This document shows positions 10,201 through 20,303 of a DNA stretch of 64,000 nucleotides, one piece after another. How positions within the stretch are numbered: the stretch's first letter is position 1; each line of letters begins with the position of its first letter. The DNA is from Mesorhabditis belari (lineage: Eukaryota > Nematoda > Chromadorea > Rhabditida > Rhabditidae). The notes under the pieces were generated by a model, which saw only the letters and a list, made by a program, of their open reading frames with translations, did no database searches and was not told where the DNA came from. Location: positions 1,505,501-1,569,500 of the forward strand of contig CAUEEP010000923.1 of NCBI GenBank assembly GCA_958450365.1. The letters run 5' to 3'. Made by a program: the position numbers and the translations under genes.

Positions 10201-12251
10201 CCAATGGGAAAAGGGGCAGGGCGGCCAACAATCATTTCAACTCAGCTCTGACAATTTACGAGATCAATTCCATCAACGTTAGGGTATTTTAAAAAAAACC
10301 AAAGCCATTATCTAGCTATAAAATGTGTTTAATGACAATTCGAACAAGTTGAATCAGCTCCCTAGTCAGCTCAAGAGTGAAAACCCTTTCAGATACGCCT
10401 GGTTGACTTTCCCATCTCTTCACGCCGCCTTCTCAAGCTATTCGGCTTGTTTCGCGTCGGTGAGTAATACGTTAGGGTATTTTAAAAAACCAAAACCATT
10501 ATCTAGTATTTATCTATTAATAATACGACTAATTCTTATTCGAGTAACCTAGTAAAAGAATTTCCATTCCAGTGCTACATCTACTACATGATCAATCTCC
10601 GCGGCGCTCCCCTCCTTCGTCCATTCCTCATTTTCGGTAACAAGCTTTATCAGTTGAAACGCGAGCTTTATCAGTTGAAACTAGGACAGATCAAAAACGT
10701 GGAACTAGGGCAGATCAGCCCTGCCGGGACCCGAACCCATAAACCTTCGCTTACCGGACAAATGTGCTAACCATTACACCATAACCTCCCTGGTCCCCTT
10801 GACTCCAAAGGGAGTTAACTTCCCTGCTCTCTGGACGAGACGGTTCCACACGTCTCGATTTATAGGCCTAAGGTGCGCTCGTAACTAGGTATGAAGCATT
10901 GCAAGCAAGTATTGCAAGCAAGCATTACCCAGCATTGCAGAGCCCATCCTTCCGTGGTCGCCAGTTGAAACTAGGGCAGATCTAAAACTTGTGCGCTGTC
11001 GGGACTCGAACCCTCGACCTTCCGATTGTGCTAACCCTTACACCGCACGACACTTGACCTCCCTTACCCATAAGGGAGTTAACTTAAGTTAACTTATCCA
11101 AAAATCCACAAATTTCAGGTTTCCTTGGTCTTTGCTTGGTTGATTCGTTCTCGCGAATCAATGGATACAAGAATCATTGGAGAGACATTTGGGTCGGCTG
11201 GTTGATTGGTTTTGTGGCCGCGTATTTCTTGGTAAAAGCGTTTCGATTTTCAGAAATAAAATCATTTTCCAGTGTCACTGTGTTTTATGCTTCCAAGAGG
11301 TTTATCACATAGCCATCGAGAAGGCGCCACTCATTCAAGAGGTCCATTAAACACCGATAATTTTTTGAAAAATCACAATACCATTCAAATTAGTAGAAAA
11401 TAGGAACAAACAGTCTATAGAACAAATAGTCCAGTAAAGTACTTGAGAACTCGAAATGTTTATGAAAATTTGAACATTTAGAAAACTAGATCTTTTTTGA
11501 TTGAAACTTTGACTTCTAAATACAAAAAATTGAAAGAAAAAGGTATTCATACCATCAAAATTGTTCTAAATATCCGAAAATTCAATATTTTCTTTTCAAT
11601 TTTCAATTCCAGGTCGAAGAACGCGCTCCACCATTCTTCCAATGGTTCCGCTTGCCGCGAGTGCAAGCTCCATCAGTGAAAGAGGATTATGTGTAAGTTG
11701 TAGAGAAAGTTATTGTAAGTAGAGCAATAAAGCTGAAGAGCTGAAGACTAAACGATCCTCTTTACAAAGTCTATAAAGTCTACAAACTCTACAAAGTCTA
11801 CAAAGTCAATAATTCAGGGTTTACGAGGAAGACGTTCCACAAGTCGGCACTCAGCCGAGACATCGACGAAACGCCGATCGAACTTACGAGGTATTCTAGA
11901 TGATGAGCTTAAAATTTTATACAATATTTTAAGAGTGTTTTTACACTAATTACCGTATTCCAATTGCTTATAATTCCAATTGCCTATTGTAGTTTATTGC
12001 GTGAAGTTAGCGTGCCAAATAGAAATAGCTGAAGTGATATTGTAGCTACGATTACGGTGGCTAAGATTGCTATTAATTAACTATTTATCACAATCATTTT
12101 TCTTTTTCTATAAAGCAAATCAATAGTGGACTTCATTTGTAAATTTGCATCCAAATTCACAAATTTTCAGGTGACCACAACGACCGAATCTTTCCACCGA
12201 ACGATCAGCCCACCGCAACAACACAATTCGGCTCAACAATATCAATACTAG
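7283..12251 (+). CDS. Phospholipid phosphatase-related (PLPPR/LPR-like) multi-pass membrane protein
   Basis: Thirteen exons join in phase: 7283-7315, 7387-7514, 8401-8590, 8827-8944, 9149-9257, 9334-9504, 10393-10459, 10573-10636, 11119-11231, 11273-11341, 11613-11692, 11818-11890, 12171-12251 (431 residues). Hydrophobic spans alternate with loops as in the six-span PAP2/LPP superfamily. Motif C1 is KLMTGYQRP, motif C2 is FPSLHAAF, and motif C3 is SRINGYKNHWRD. In active LPPs, C3 is SR-x5-H-x3-D; here the nucleophile position holds Asn, as in vertebrate PLPPR proteins (R-N-H-P or K-N-H-P there). The context TGYQRPYFLSLC also resembles PLPPR. It is probably a plasma-membrane protein without ecto-phosphatase activity, although C1 and the C2 His are kept. 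The start exon (MSAAPSRAHSE) and its weak gttcgg donor are the least certain part. Exon 10 could also end at an in-frame stop at 11347. The C-terminus is Gln/Tyr-rich. The introns carry many repeats. Confidence 0.85.
7858..8062. repeat. Palindromic satellite-like element in PLPPR intron 2
   Basis: The ends tatatatgtcgtagccgttt and aaacggctacgacatatata are inverted repeats of about 35 bases. Between them lie four to five near-identical units of about 33 bases (aatgattcgtaatcggctag ccgttagcg). It is followed at 8085-8205 by a degenerate 9-10-base repeat of taactgaaa. Confidence 0.8.
8640..8826 (+). repeat. Minisatellite (cccatttaactc-type) that ends in a splice acceptor
   Basis: Roughly 11-12-base units of the form catttaactcc or catttaaatcc fill the intron before PLPPR exon 4. 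The final unit ends catttag, which is the acceptor used by exon 4 at 8827; it differs from the repeat unit cattta-a by one base. Confidence 0.8.
9545..9775. repeat. Inverted repeat, family D, in PLPPR intron 6
   Basis: The left end contains gtcaataggtgtccaacgga (with a second, similar copy about 50 bases earlier) and the right end its inverse, cctattgacgttc. Between them, aatttcactccgatcttttt and its inverse pair up. A related palindrome is at 58979-59150 in pecanex. Confidence 0.7.
9931..10316. repeat. Fold-back repeat in PLPPR intron 6
   Basis: An arm at about 9931-10075 (ttgataatggctttggtttt ... aatccaactttaaactcaaa) recurs inverted at about 10160-10316. A third, partial copy of one end (acgttagggtattttaaaaa) lies at 10468-10508, just after exon 7. 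Confidence 0.8.
10640..10800 (-). mobile_element. tRNA-derived SINE-like element, copy 1
   Basis: Read on the minus strand, tggtgtaatggttagcaca (box A, from 10781) and ggttcgggtcc (box B, from 10737) are spaced as in a tRNA. They are followed by a tail containing gatctgccctagttccacg. The tail piece agttgaaactagg-cagatc is shared with copy 2 at 10963, which marks an interspersed family and not a tRNA gene. It lies in PLPPR intron 8. Confidence 0.7.
10963..11095 (-). mobile_element. tRNA-derived SINE-like element, copy 2
   Basis: On the minus strand, tgcggtgtaagggttagca (box A) and ggttcgagtcccgacag (box B) are at tRNA spacing, followed by the tail with gatctgccctagtttcaact shared with copy 1. 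It lies in PLPPR intron 8. I did not obtain a well-paired anticodon arm, so I do not call a functional tRNA. Confidence 0.7.
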
Positions 12252-12374
12252 ACATTCTAAAATGTTACTAAATTAAACGAAAATTTAGAATTAAATTATA
12301 CCCAAGAAGAATCATATCTCGATTTTGTGCCTTCATCAATGTCTGTAAATGTTGTTAATCTAATAGTTATTTAT

Positions 12375-12505
12375 TTCTTTTCTTCTTCTTCATCATCATC
12401 ATCATCTTCATCATCATCTTCTTCTTCTTCTTCTTCTTCTTCATCATCATCTTCTTCATCATCATCATCATCATCATCATCATCTTCTTCTTCTTTAATT
12501 GGTGC
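12375..12505. repeat. (tct/tca)n microsatellite
   Basis: A run of tct and tca triplets downstream of the PLPPR stop codon. One frame reads as a long serine run, but there is no splice or start context to make it coding. Confidence 0.9.
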
Positions 12506-12639
12506 TCTAGTTTATTTCTAAAACCTTTAAATGAGATATTCCTTTTCCTTAATTGCTCAGAATGTTCGAAATGTGTGCTTGTGAGTGCTTTTTCTTAAAA
12601 CAAAACCATTTTTTTAAAGTCACTTTATCCGCTCGATAA

Positions 12640-12820
12640 ATTTCAACCTTAAAAACAAAAAAAAACCTCACCGAGATCGCGATCACATTTCCCATCTTCA
12701 AGCCGGAAAGCAATGAGCCTTACCAACGGCTGAGGTGAGTTTCTTTTCTTTCTTTCTTGTCAAAAGGTGAGTTTCTTTCCAACTAGAAGCATTACTTCCG
12801 GTACGAAACTCACCTCAGAC
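12640..12820. other. Exon-like fragment and small hairpin downstream of the P450 gene
   Basis: On the + strand, 12668-12739 reads LTEIAITFPIFKPESNEPY and four more residues to a stop, and looks coding. It lies in the opposite orientation to the adjacent P450 gene. Immediately after, ctgaggtgagtttc (12730) and gaaactcacctcag (12805) form a perfect 14-base inverted repeat. No family assignment is possible. Confidence 0.3.
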
Positions 12821-13384
12821 GTAAGAGAACCAGACGATAACCTACGAGCCACGTGCCTCTAAGGTGCAGAACCAAAGCCTAGGTAAATATAGAAGCTTTA
12901 AATGTTGTTAAAAGTTACGAAATTTTGTGTGAAACCATCAACAATCGATTCAGCATAGTCAAAAACCCCTGGGTGCAAAAAAATCAGCTCATTTGGCGAA
13001 AAAAATTTTTGCTCCTTCCCAACTACACCTTGAGTTTTAAAAACGGACATTTTTCCATTACTAACTTGCCTTACAAATAACTTTTTCGTGATCAGCGATC
13101 AATTACCCCAGGAAAAATGGTTTTGTTAACAAAAAAATGACCACCAAAAGCCGATAGTACCCAAAATCTTCGCTTACTTCTCCTTTTCTCGTTGTTGGTG
13201 GTAGGTCCGGATTTCTTTTGTTTCGCGCACACAATCCCTCCATAAACGGTGGCGAGTAGTGGCAGAAATAAGCAATATTATCAAGTTGGTTATCTAAAAA
13301 GAAGTTTATGAGCACATTTCAAGCAAGAGAGAACCAAGCTACGAAAAAGGGTTTAAAGCTAAATTTTAACGATGGAATGGATGA

Positions 13385-14480
13385 AAAATTTAGTGGGAAT
13401 TTCAAAATATAGCAATTGATCTTCAATCCATACCCGTAAAGTACCATTTGTTTAGCGTAATCTTAAAATGAAACGGACAGCTGACTAAGGCTAAAAATGG
13501 CAATGCTTAAAAACAGCAACTAGAAATAAAAATCGAAAACTCATCATCAAAACCGAGTGACGAAATAGTAGAATAAAAAAAATGACTTATTTGCGCTTAT
13601 TTTCGAAATGCGAACTGTTTATTCGTAAGAAATTTGTTAAGGAAGAGGATAAGCTGCTTTAATGTGAACTAAAAAATGTTGAAAGAGCTGTCCCTTCTCC
13701 GTAGCTCTTCTAAACATATATTCAAACAAATAAGTTGAAAGCCTATTGTTTCCATGACATTTTCCTGAGATCAACTTCTGTTCTTGATAACGTATGCAAA
13801 TTTCGAACAAGATTTTCCAATAATTTATGCAAATTTTAGAGAAAAATGTGAATTTTTTTTTTCGTCTTTTAGTAGATTGGAGTGAAAGTAAAGTGGCAAT
13901 TGCCATCGGGCAGGAGGAGAGTCTCGTAGACCTGAAATCGGTTGTATTAAGAGTCTGATTTGGTTAGATATTTCAGTTCTTTTCCTGTATCGTGGTCTTT
14001 TCTCAAAAATTCACTATTCATAAGCAAAGTTTACTTAATTATTTGAAGCTTAGATTATATAATTGCAAGTGGAAGCAACCGTGGAGTGCGATGGAGTGCG
14101 ATGAAGGCTTCAATTCGTCACCTTAGGGGAACAATAGGCTTTCAACTTATTTGTTTGAATATATATTTAGAAGAGCTACGGAGAAGGGACAGCTCTTTCA
14201 ACATTTTTAGTTCACATTAAAGCAGCTTATCCTCTTCCTTAACAAATTTCTTAAGAATAAACAGTTCGCATTTCGAAAATAAGCGCAAAAAGGTCATTTT
14301 TTATTCTACTATTTCATCACTCGATTTCGATGATGAGTTTTCGATTTTTATATCTTTTTAAGCATTGCCGTTTTGACCTTAGTCAGCTGTCCGTTTCATT
14401 TTAAAATTAATCTAAACAAATGGTACTTTACGAGTATGGATTGAAGATCAATTGCTATATTTCTAAATTGCCACTAAATA
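13385..14480. mobile_element. Large fold-back element (inverted repeats of about 360 bases)
   Basis: The arm at about 13385-13757 is repeated inverted at about 14124-14480, separated by about 365 bases. Landmarks are ttgttaaggaagaggataag versus cttatcctcttccttaacaa, and the outer ends near tagcaattgatcttcaatcc versus ggattgaagatcaattgcta. The arms differ by scattered substitutions, consistent with some age. I see no transposase in the spacer. It lies just beyond the 3' end of the P450 gene. Confidence 0.85.
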
Positions 14481-14506
14481 TGACAAAGCGAAAAAATACG
14501 GAACTG

Positions 14507-17500
14507 TCATTTTTTTGACAAAATACCACGATTCAGAGAAAGAGCCGATATTTCTGTTCTCGTGCTCACCTGCGTGAGTGGTGAATATCGGTGTTGAATG
14601 GCAAAAGCGGAGACAAGTCGTGCCAGCACTACTTGCAGATCTTGTTCGGCAAAACGGCGCCCTGGATGGGTTAATGATTTTTTTAGACTTGTGTCTATTA
14701 GACTTATCAGAAGGAATGCCAAAGATGGCACTATAGAAAGTAAAAAAAGCAATAGGTGAACCAGATAAGGTGGTAACTTTATCGAGTGCTACGGATTTTC
14801 TCCGCGCATTTTTCCTGATAAGGTGTTGAACGTACTTATAGCACTTATACTACGGTACTTATAACTACAGTATCATTTATCTACATAGCCTAAAGCTTAA
14901 AATACCTGCACACATTCTCGGACCAAAGCCAAACGGTAAAAATGCAAATGGATGTGCTTGGGATGGTTTTCCCTCGGACCTTAGCCAACGCTGCGGGCGG
15001 AACTCGTTTGGATCGGTGAAGAAGCGAGTTGATCTATAAAAATGTAAATTTTTGCATAAGTTCTTAGGTTTTTCACTAATAAAAAAAGCCTTACCTCATC
15101 AATACATTCGTATTAATATCAATCGGAGTCCCGGCTGGTACCTTATATCCACTGAGCACGAGGTCGACTTGGGAAATTCGCGAAATCTGAAAACTTACAA
15201 TAAATCTTGCCGTTGAATTCCCAAGACTATCCAATTATTAGAGTGCATTTCTTTCGACTAATCCATTTTCTAAAAGGCACTTGAAAACTACCGTAATCCA
15301 AGCACTAGTTCGAGACGCCATAATCCAAATGCTAGTTCAATTTTGGTATCATTCGACGAGGGATCATAAGACTCAATCAATGATACCAAAGTTGGGATGT
15401 TTGAATAGATATTAACAGTTTACGGTAGCTTTCTAAAATCAATGCCTTTTAGAAAACGGGTTAATCGATAGGAAATTTGACTTCTTCAAACCTCTGTTCC
15501 AATCGGAAACAATCGGAAAGTCTCCTTGATGCAAGCCTTCAAAAACGGCAACTTTGTGAGCTTTTCCGGTGTAAATGCTAAAGTTAATCTTTTTTTTTCA
15601 ATAAAATTCAAATCCACATCACTCACGTTCCCACGGTTTCGCCACTTTGTTCACCTCATCTCGAACTTGTTGCTGTATTTCCTTGTTCGCCGCCAAATTG
15701 TACAGATTATAGATAAGCATGGGAGCTGTCTGAAAAAAAACAAAGTTTTGCGGGTAACTTCTGAAATCTCTTCTCAAACCGTGCTCAATCCATCGGAGAA
15801 CAAGCTCAACATGATCACCTGAAAATTTTAAGTGAAAAAAATTACTTTACTTTAGCGATATCATTTCAATTAGCTTCATTACTTTTACCGTACTCTCATT
15901 TTCTTTGTTGCGCTTAAACTTTCTGTAACTCTCACTCACCGAAATATCTTTTTTCGTGAGTTCTTTCTTATTGACAAGATGACTCGCAAAGAACATTTCT
16001 TCTTCGTTTCCCGTCTCGTTTCCTAGTTTTTCGATTGCCTCGTTGATCAATTTAGTAGCTTCCCTAAATTTTATCCGTTTTATTTACTAGCAAAAAAATG
16101 TGGAGTAAAAAGCAGCAGAATTGGCGGCAAAAGGGGTCGAGCCCGACCTCCGTTCATTCCGTTCATTTGAGAAACGCGCGCGTTAACCACTCGGCCATGC
16201 TCTAGTACATGGGATGACGAACTAAAGGAGCTGGTAGAAACGGATCCTAGAACAACGGAGGCAGAATTAGCAACGCACTTTGGGGTCACTCCACACATAA
16301 TTGGGAACCATCTCAAGGAAATCGGAAAAGTAAAAAGTTGGAAAAGTAGGTGCCTCGTCAGTTGAACGAATATCAAAAATTGTACCGTTACCTCACATCG
16401 TATTCATTGCTGATTCGTAATCAAAAGGAGCCATTTCTGGATCGAATTGTAACTTGTGATGAAAAATGGATCCTCTACGATAACCGAAAACGCAAAGCCT
16501 GGCTAGATAAAGGAAAACCACCGAATCCAGTGCGAGCGCACTTGTCTCTAGCCCACACAATCCTGGTTCGGCTCCGGCTTGCGTCGGCACTTTTGGTTTT
16601 TTAAAAATTTCAAAACATGTTGCACAACTACATGGAATTCTAGGTCAAACTGAGTACAAGTGATTTGACACGGCCCACTAGGTGCGAAAAAGTAGTGCGC
16701 ACAAAGAGATAGAGCTCTTTTCTATCTAATAGATCTCATAAGATTGCCAAAAAAAGTAGCGTAAGATTTAGAAATACGATAGATTTACAATAGATACGAC
16801 AATTTTAGAAAAAGCGCAAAATCGGATTCAAAATTTACTTGTAAAACGCATCCTCCAATCCGACCATTTTCCTCCATTTCGGCGTGCTCACCACTTTGTA
16901 GAATGGGGCCACGAATTTCAGTTTCGCCGACAAACGAAAGATTTCTCTAAAAAAAAAAAGAGGAAGCCATTTCGTTGAAGAATTTAACCTGTTTATATCG
17001 ACCAAGTTATCAGCCCACTTCACATTTTCCCCAAATGAGCCAAGTCTTTTCTCGAAAACGGTTAAACCGGCTGCTTCGAGGGCCCATCTAAAATTTGAAC
17101 GTGCTTAAAAAAAAATAAAAAAGTGCTTAAAAAAAAGAAAAGAATAATTCGATCTCCAACAAACCTTCCAGCAATTCTCCTCATATCAGCCTCTTCCTTC
17201 GGATCCAAGCTTTCTTTGATGTGTTTTACCAAATCATCAGCAACCTAGAAAAAAAAAAATCTGACGGTAAAGTTGCAAAAAAATCCTGATAATTTGAAAT
17301 GTATTTACTTGATTGACAAAGGGTAAATACTGAAGGACGGCTTGCGGTCGCATCATCGCCTGCTGGACGGCGCTTCTCAAACGATACCACTCTTCACCAT
17401 TTCTGAATTAAACAATTTAAATATTTAACTACTGTAAATACTTTAATAGTATTCAACCCTCATAATGACAGTGCAAAGTGTTGCGTAGTCTAGCTTTGAA

Positions 17501-19026
17501 CGCGTTTTTCTTGACACTGATTTAAGATGCGCGCTTAATAGCTGAAATAATATAGCTAAAAGCAAAATAGCTAGAATTCAGGGTTATTTTTTGAAACCAA
17601 GAACGCATTTTTTTTTGAGAGGTGCTAGCAAAAGCGCCGCATTTTTTTTGCACCACGTTTCATTTGCGCCAAAATTTACCCTTATGAAAATCACTGTAAC
17701 AAATCACTTTTTCTCAACTTCTAACCAACTTTTTTCAGCTTTCTGCTTCAAAATTTTAGTTCTCACTGTTTTCAATTAAAAAAACACGTTTAAATACCTA
17801 TACAGCCCCAAAAAACAGTCATTTTTATGTCTCCGATTGGGCTTTTTATTCTCTCTATCGATCTTATGCCATTTTCAGATTCGGTGAATGCGGAAAAATA
17901 GCGAGCATTGTCGACGAGGAAAAACTGAAAAAAAAATATGTAAATGGTCAATCAGAGTTGGTAGGAAAGTGTGTTGAAAAGCGCAAATTTGGCGCAAATA
18001 ATTTGGCGCTTTTACTAGCACCTCTTTATTGGAAAAAGTATTGGAAAAAAAAATGAAAAAAATGAGATACTAAAAAACTTTCGCGACTACGCGACTGTAC
18101 GATGGGGGTGCGACTATTACAGTATTTACGGTAGACTCAATTGTTTCATTGATGGTTTCAGTGATGTTTTTCGCTGTTTTACTTACAAATTTCCCAATCC
18201 CGGATTCATTTTTTTCATCTCTCGATACTTTTGAGTGGTTTCTTGTAGCGGAACAATGTGTGGCTGTCGGCCATCCGCGTTGAAAACCGTTTTCGAATCT
18301 TCTGCAATTGGTTGATGGCTTGTTTACCAATTATTGCAAAAATGGGAAACGGATTAGGGTAGGGGGTAGTTACCGTAAACCATAACATTTACTGGAAAGA
18401 GTTCATTTATTCTATTTGGCACTAATATGACGTATTTCGTATTGATTACGGTAAAAATTGTGGCCAACCTGGATCAAAAACATGTACCACCGATCCACGT
18501 CCCCATCCTTGTTCCACTTTCACCAAGTCTCCGTAAATTTTTTGTAAATCAGCCAAAGCGTCGAAGTAGCCTCGGATTTCCGCTTCATCTTAAAGCTTAA
18601 AGCTTAAAGCACTTATAAAATTGACGGGTGCAAATTTCACATTCTAAGACTATGTAAAATCAGGAACAATTAGCATTTTTAGTTTGGAAGGATACATGCA
18701 AATAATCCTTTCTAATTTACTGCTACTAAAGTGAACAAAACTAAAGCACAACACAAAAAACTATCAACACCTCATGCTTTTTTTAAAATACCGAAAGTCT
18801 TCGTACTCGATCGTAATTTCCGCAATGCTCCAATCATAGAAATTCTCCCAGGGCCGGGAATAGAAGAAAATGGTTTTGGATCGATCGCTGCTTCAGGAGG
18901 CACAACTTTTGGATTAACAGAATCAATACTGGTCGTAGCTGCAGCCGAAGAAAGTAAGCGACAAGATCTCAAATATCGAACGGCCAATTTTAAATACAAT
19001 CGCTCCATTTCTAAACTTTTCTGCAT
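14507..19026 (-). CDS. Mitochondrial-type cytochrome P450 (CYP44-like)
   Basis: Fourteen minus-strand exons join in phase: 19026-18792, 18588-18469, 18301-18187, 17402-17309, 17244-17165, 17087-16989, 16946-16839, 16063-15940, 15818-15780, 15729-15627, 15577-15492, 15186-15095, 15033-14906 and 14661 onward. Diagnostic sequences are the IPGPG hinge, [27 protein letters not shown] typical of mitochondrial P450s, the helix-K motif KETFR (E-x-x-R), and the heme-thiolate motif [13 protein letters not shown]. The N-terminus is Arg/Ser/Ala-rich, lacks a membrane anchor and suits a mitochondrial transit peptide. Only one mitochondrial P450 (CYP44) is known in C. elegans, hence the suggested subfamily. 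The 3' end is uncertain: reading on to the stop at 14507 gives 525 residues, but a good donor (CAG/gtgagc) at 14570 suggests another exon I could not find on this strand. The start could also be the second Met at 19008. The introns hold a mariner relic, a tRNA-like sequence and a family C element. Confidence 0.85.
16135..16205 (-). repeat. tRNA-Leu/Ser-like sequence (pseudo-tRNA or SINE head)
   Basis: Read on the minus strand, tggccgagtggttaacgcg matches a type-II tRNA box A and ggtcgggctcgacccc a T-arm-like region with box B. The intervening arm does not pair convincingly. It lies in P450 intron 7, directly beside the mariner relic, which it may have entered. Confidence 0.5.
16206..16535 (+). 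pseudogene. mariner transposase relic
   Basis: Reading with frame changes, the + strand encodes [20 protein letters not shown], then an HFGVT helix-turn-helix segment, and later [20 protein letters not shown], which is the mariner signature around the first catalytic Asp. Stops and frame shifts separate the parts, and the C-terminal half is missing. It is a decayed insertion in intron 7 of the minus-strand P450 gene. Confidence 0.85.
17425..18137. mobile_element. Family C element, long copy with a nested insertion
   Basis: The outer ends match the short copy at 4504: taaatactttaatagt then gtgttgcgtagtctagcttt at the left, and gactacgcgactgtac ... attacagtatttacggtaga at the right. Inside, gaggtgctagcaaaagcgcc (about 17619) and its inverse ggcgcttttactagcacctc (about 18004) bound a second element of about 400 bases that is absent from the short copy. 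It lies in P450 intron 3. Confidence 0.8.
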
Positions 19027-19482
19027 GATACGTGTGAAATTTCAAAGTCTCAAGTGAACGTTTGAATCGAAAGCAACAAGAGGAGGCTGCCCTCTTTTGC
19101 GTAAACAACCCCGCAGAGAGACAAAAAGTAAAGAGAGCAAAAGAAAAACACTAGCCCGGACAAAAAGTAAGTTTGGGATACCAATATGCAGTAGAGATTT
19201 TCCTTGCCTTTCTCTAATCAATTTCTCTGTCCCATCTGTCTTTATGATTGTTGATACGCTTGATAAGACATTGACCCCGCGCTTTTATAGATCGCTATCG
19301 ATCGAAATACCTGTGCTTAAAAAGTTTATAAAATTTATTTTTCAACCATCTAAAAACAGCCATTTCGAAATTTAAAATTTAAAAACCAGTGCACAAATGA
19401 CATTAACTATACACGTATAAAAATTATAAAAATGACACGAGCTAAAAATTCCCGTAGGCGTAATTCATTCCAACTGACTGCT
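19027..19482. other. Upstream region of the P450 gene, downstream of CISD
   Basis: About 455 bases between two minus-strand genes. I see no gene here. It should contain the P450 promoter and the CISD 3' UTR; no specific element could be recognised. Confidence 0.4.
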
Positions 19483-20303
19483 TTATTGTTTGCTCTGAAG
19501 TTGTTAGTTAGGTAAGTTTTTTAAAACCTCAAAACTACCTTCTGAACAATGAGAGGTCCGACATTATCTCCGGTTTCTTTGTTGTGTTTGTTGTGCGTTC
19601 CATCGCAATATGGAAACTAAACTTTGATATCAGCAACACAAAGTGTCGACCACTGTACCTTGCTCGATTTCCAGCATCGACAGAACGTTTTCTTGTCGCC
19701 GATGTCCTCCATGTCGACAGTATCTACCACCTTAAAAGAAAAATACAGAAAATATACTTACACATTCACCTTATCACATTCGAGCTTGTGCGTGCAGTTG
19801 ACGCGGACGTTGCGGCGAGAGGTAAAGTAGCTAATCTAAACCTAATTTTTAAGAAAAATTTACGTATTACAATAATTATTTCATTGTGCGTCTTTTGTTA
19901 ATTTTGGAACACAAACAAGAAGAATATCAGCACCCAGAACCGATATAACCCCAGTACAAATTTCCTTTGGCCGGGTTAATTTGCTTTTAAAAGACAGAAG
20001 CATAAGAGATACACAGTGCCATTGGGGATAAACATTTTAGAAAAACAAACTATTGTTCCAACGGCTAATCCCAAGAGCACCAGGAAAATACCATTCAACG
20101 AAGCACTCTGTGAATTTTAAGTTGTTTAAAAGACTTTGCGGTAAATCGTTTAGGAAATCTGAGAAAAGTTTAGAAAAAAATTGCATGCGGCGATAGTTAG
20201 GAATGGAACTCACACCATATCCAATTGCTACACCTCCGAGCACGAGGGCTGCAGAAGTCAAGACGCAGGATTTTGACAGATGGCATGAAGCAGTGTCCGT
20301 CAT
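19483..20303 (-). CDS. CDGSH iron-sulfur domain protein (CISD family)
   Basis: Five minus-strand exons join in phase: 20303-20214, 19835-19770, 19730-19659, 19616-19539, 19494-19483, giving 105 residues (human CISD1 has 108). The N-terminus has one membrane span ([17 protein letters not shown]), as in outer-mitochondrial-membrane or ER anchored CISD proteins. The cluster motif is [16 protein letters not shown], keeping the three Cys and one His that bind 2Fe-2S; the usual Ser/Ala before His is Thr. The end [11 protein letters not shown] is family-typical. The ATG at 20303 follows a consensus acceptor (tttttttag) one base upstream, suggesting trans-splicing. Mitoferrin lies 500 bases upstream on the same strand. 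CISD1 and CISD2 are not separable from sequence alone. Confidence 0.93.

Noticed and set aside
10723..11065. Two functional tRNA genes
   Set aside because: Box A and box B are present, but the arms do not pair convincingly and both copies share a non-tRNA tail, as in a SINE family.
12327..12521. Poly-serine ORF
   Set aside because: It is a tct/tca microsatellite downstream of PLPPR with no exon context.
19927..20303. Alternative two-exon reading of the CISD locus ending [11 protein letters not shown]
   Set aside because: It joins in phase but removes the CDGSH domain; the five-exon path matches the CISD family over its full length.
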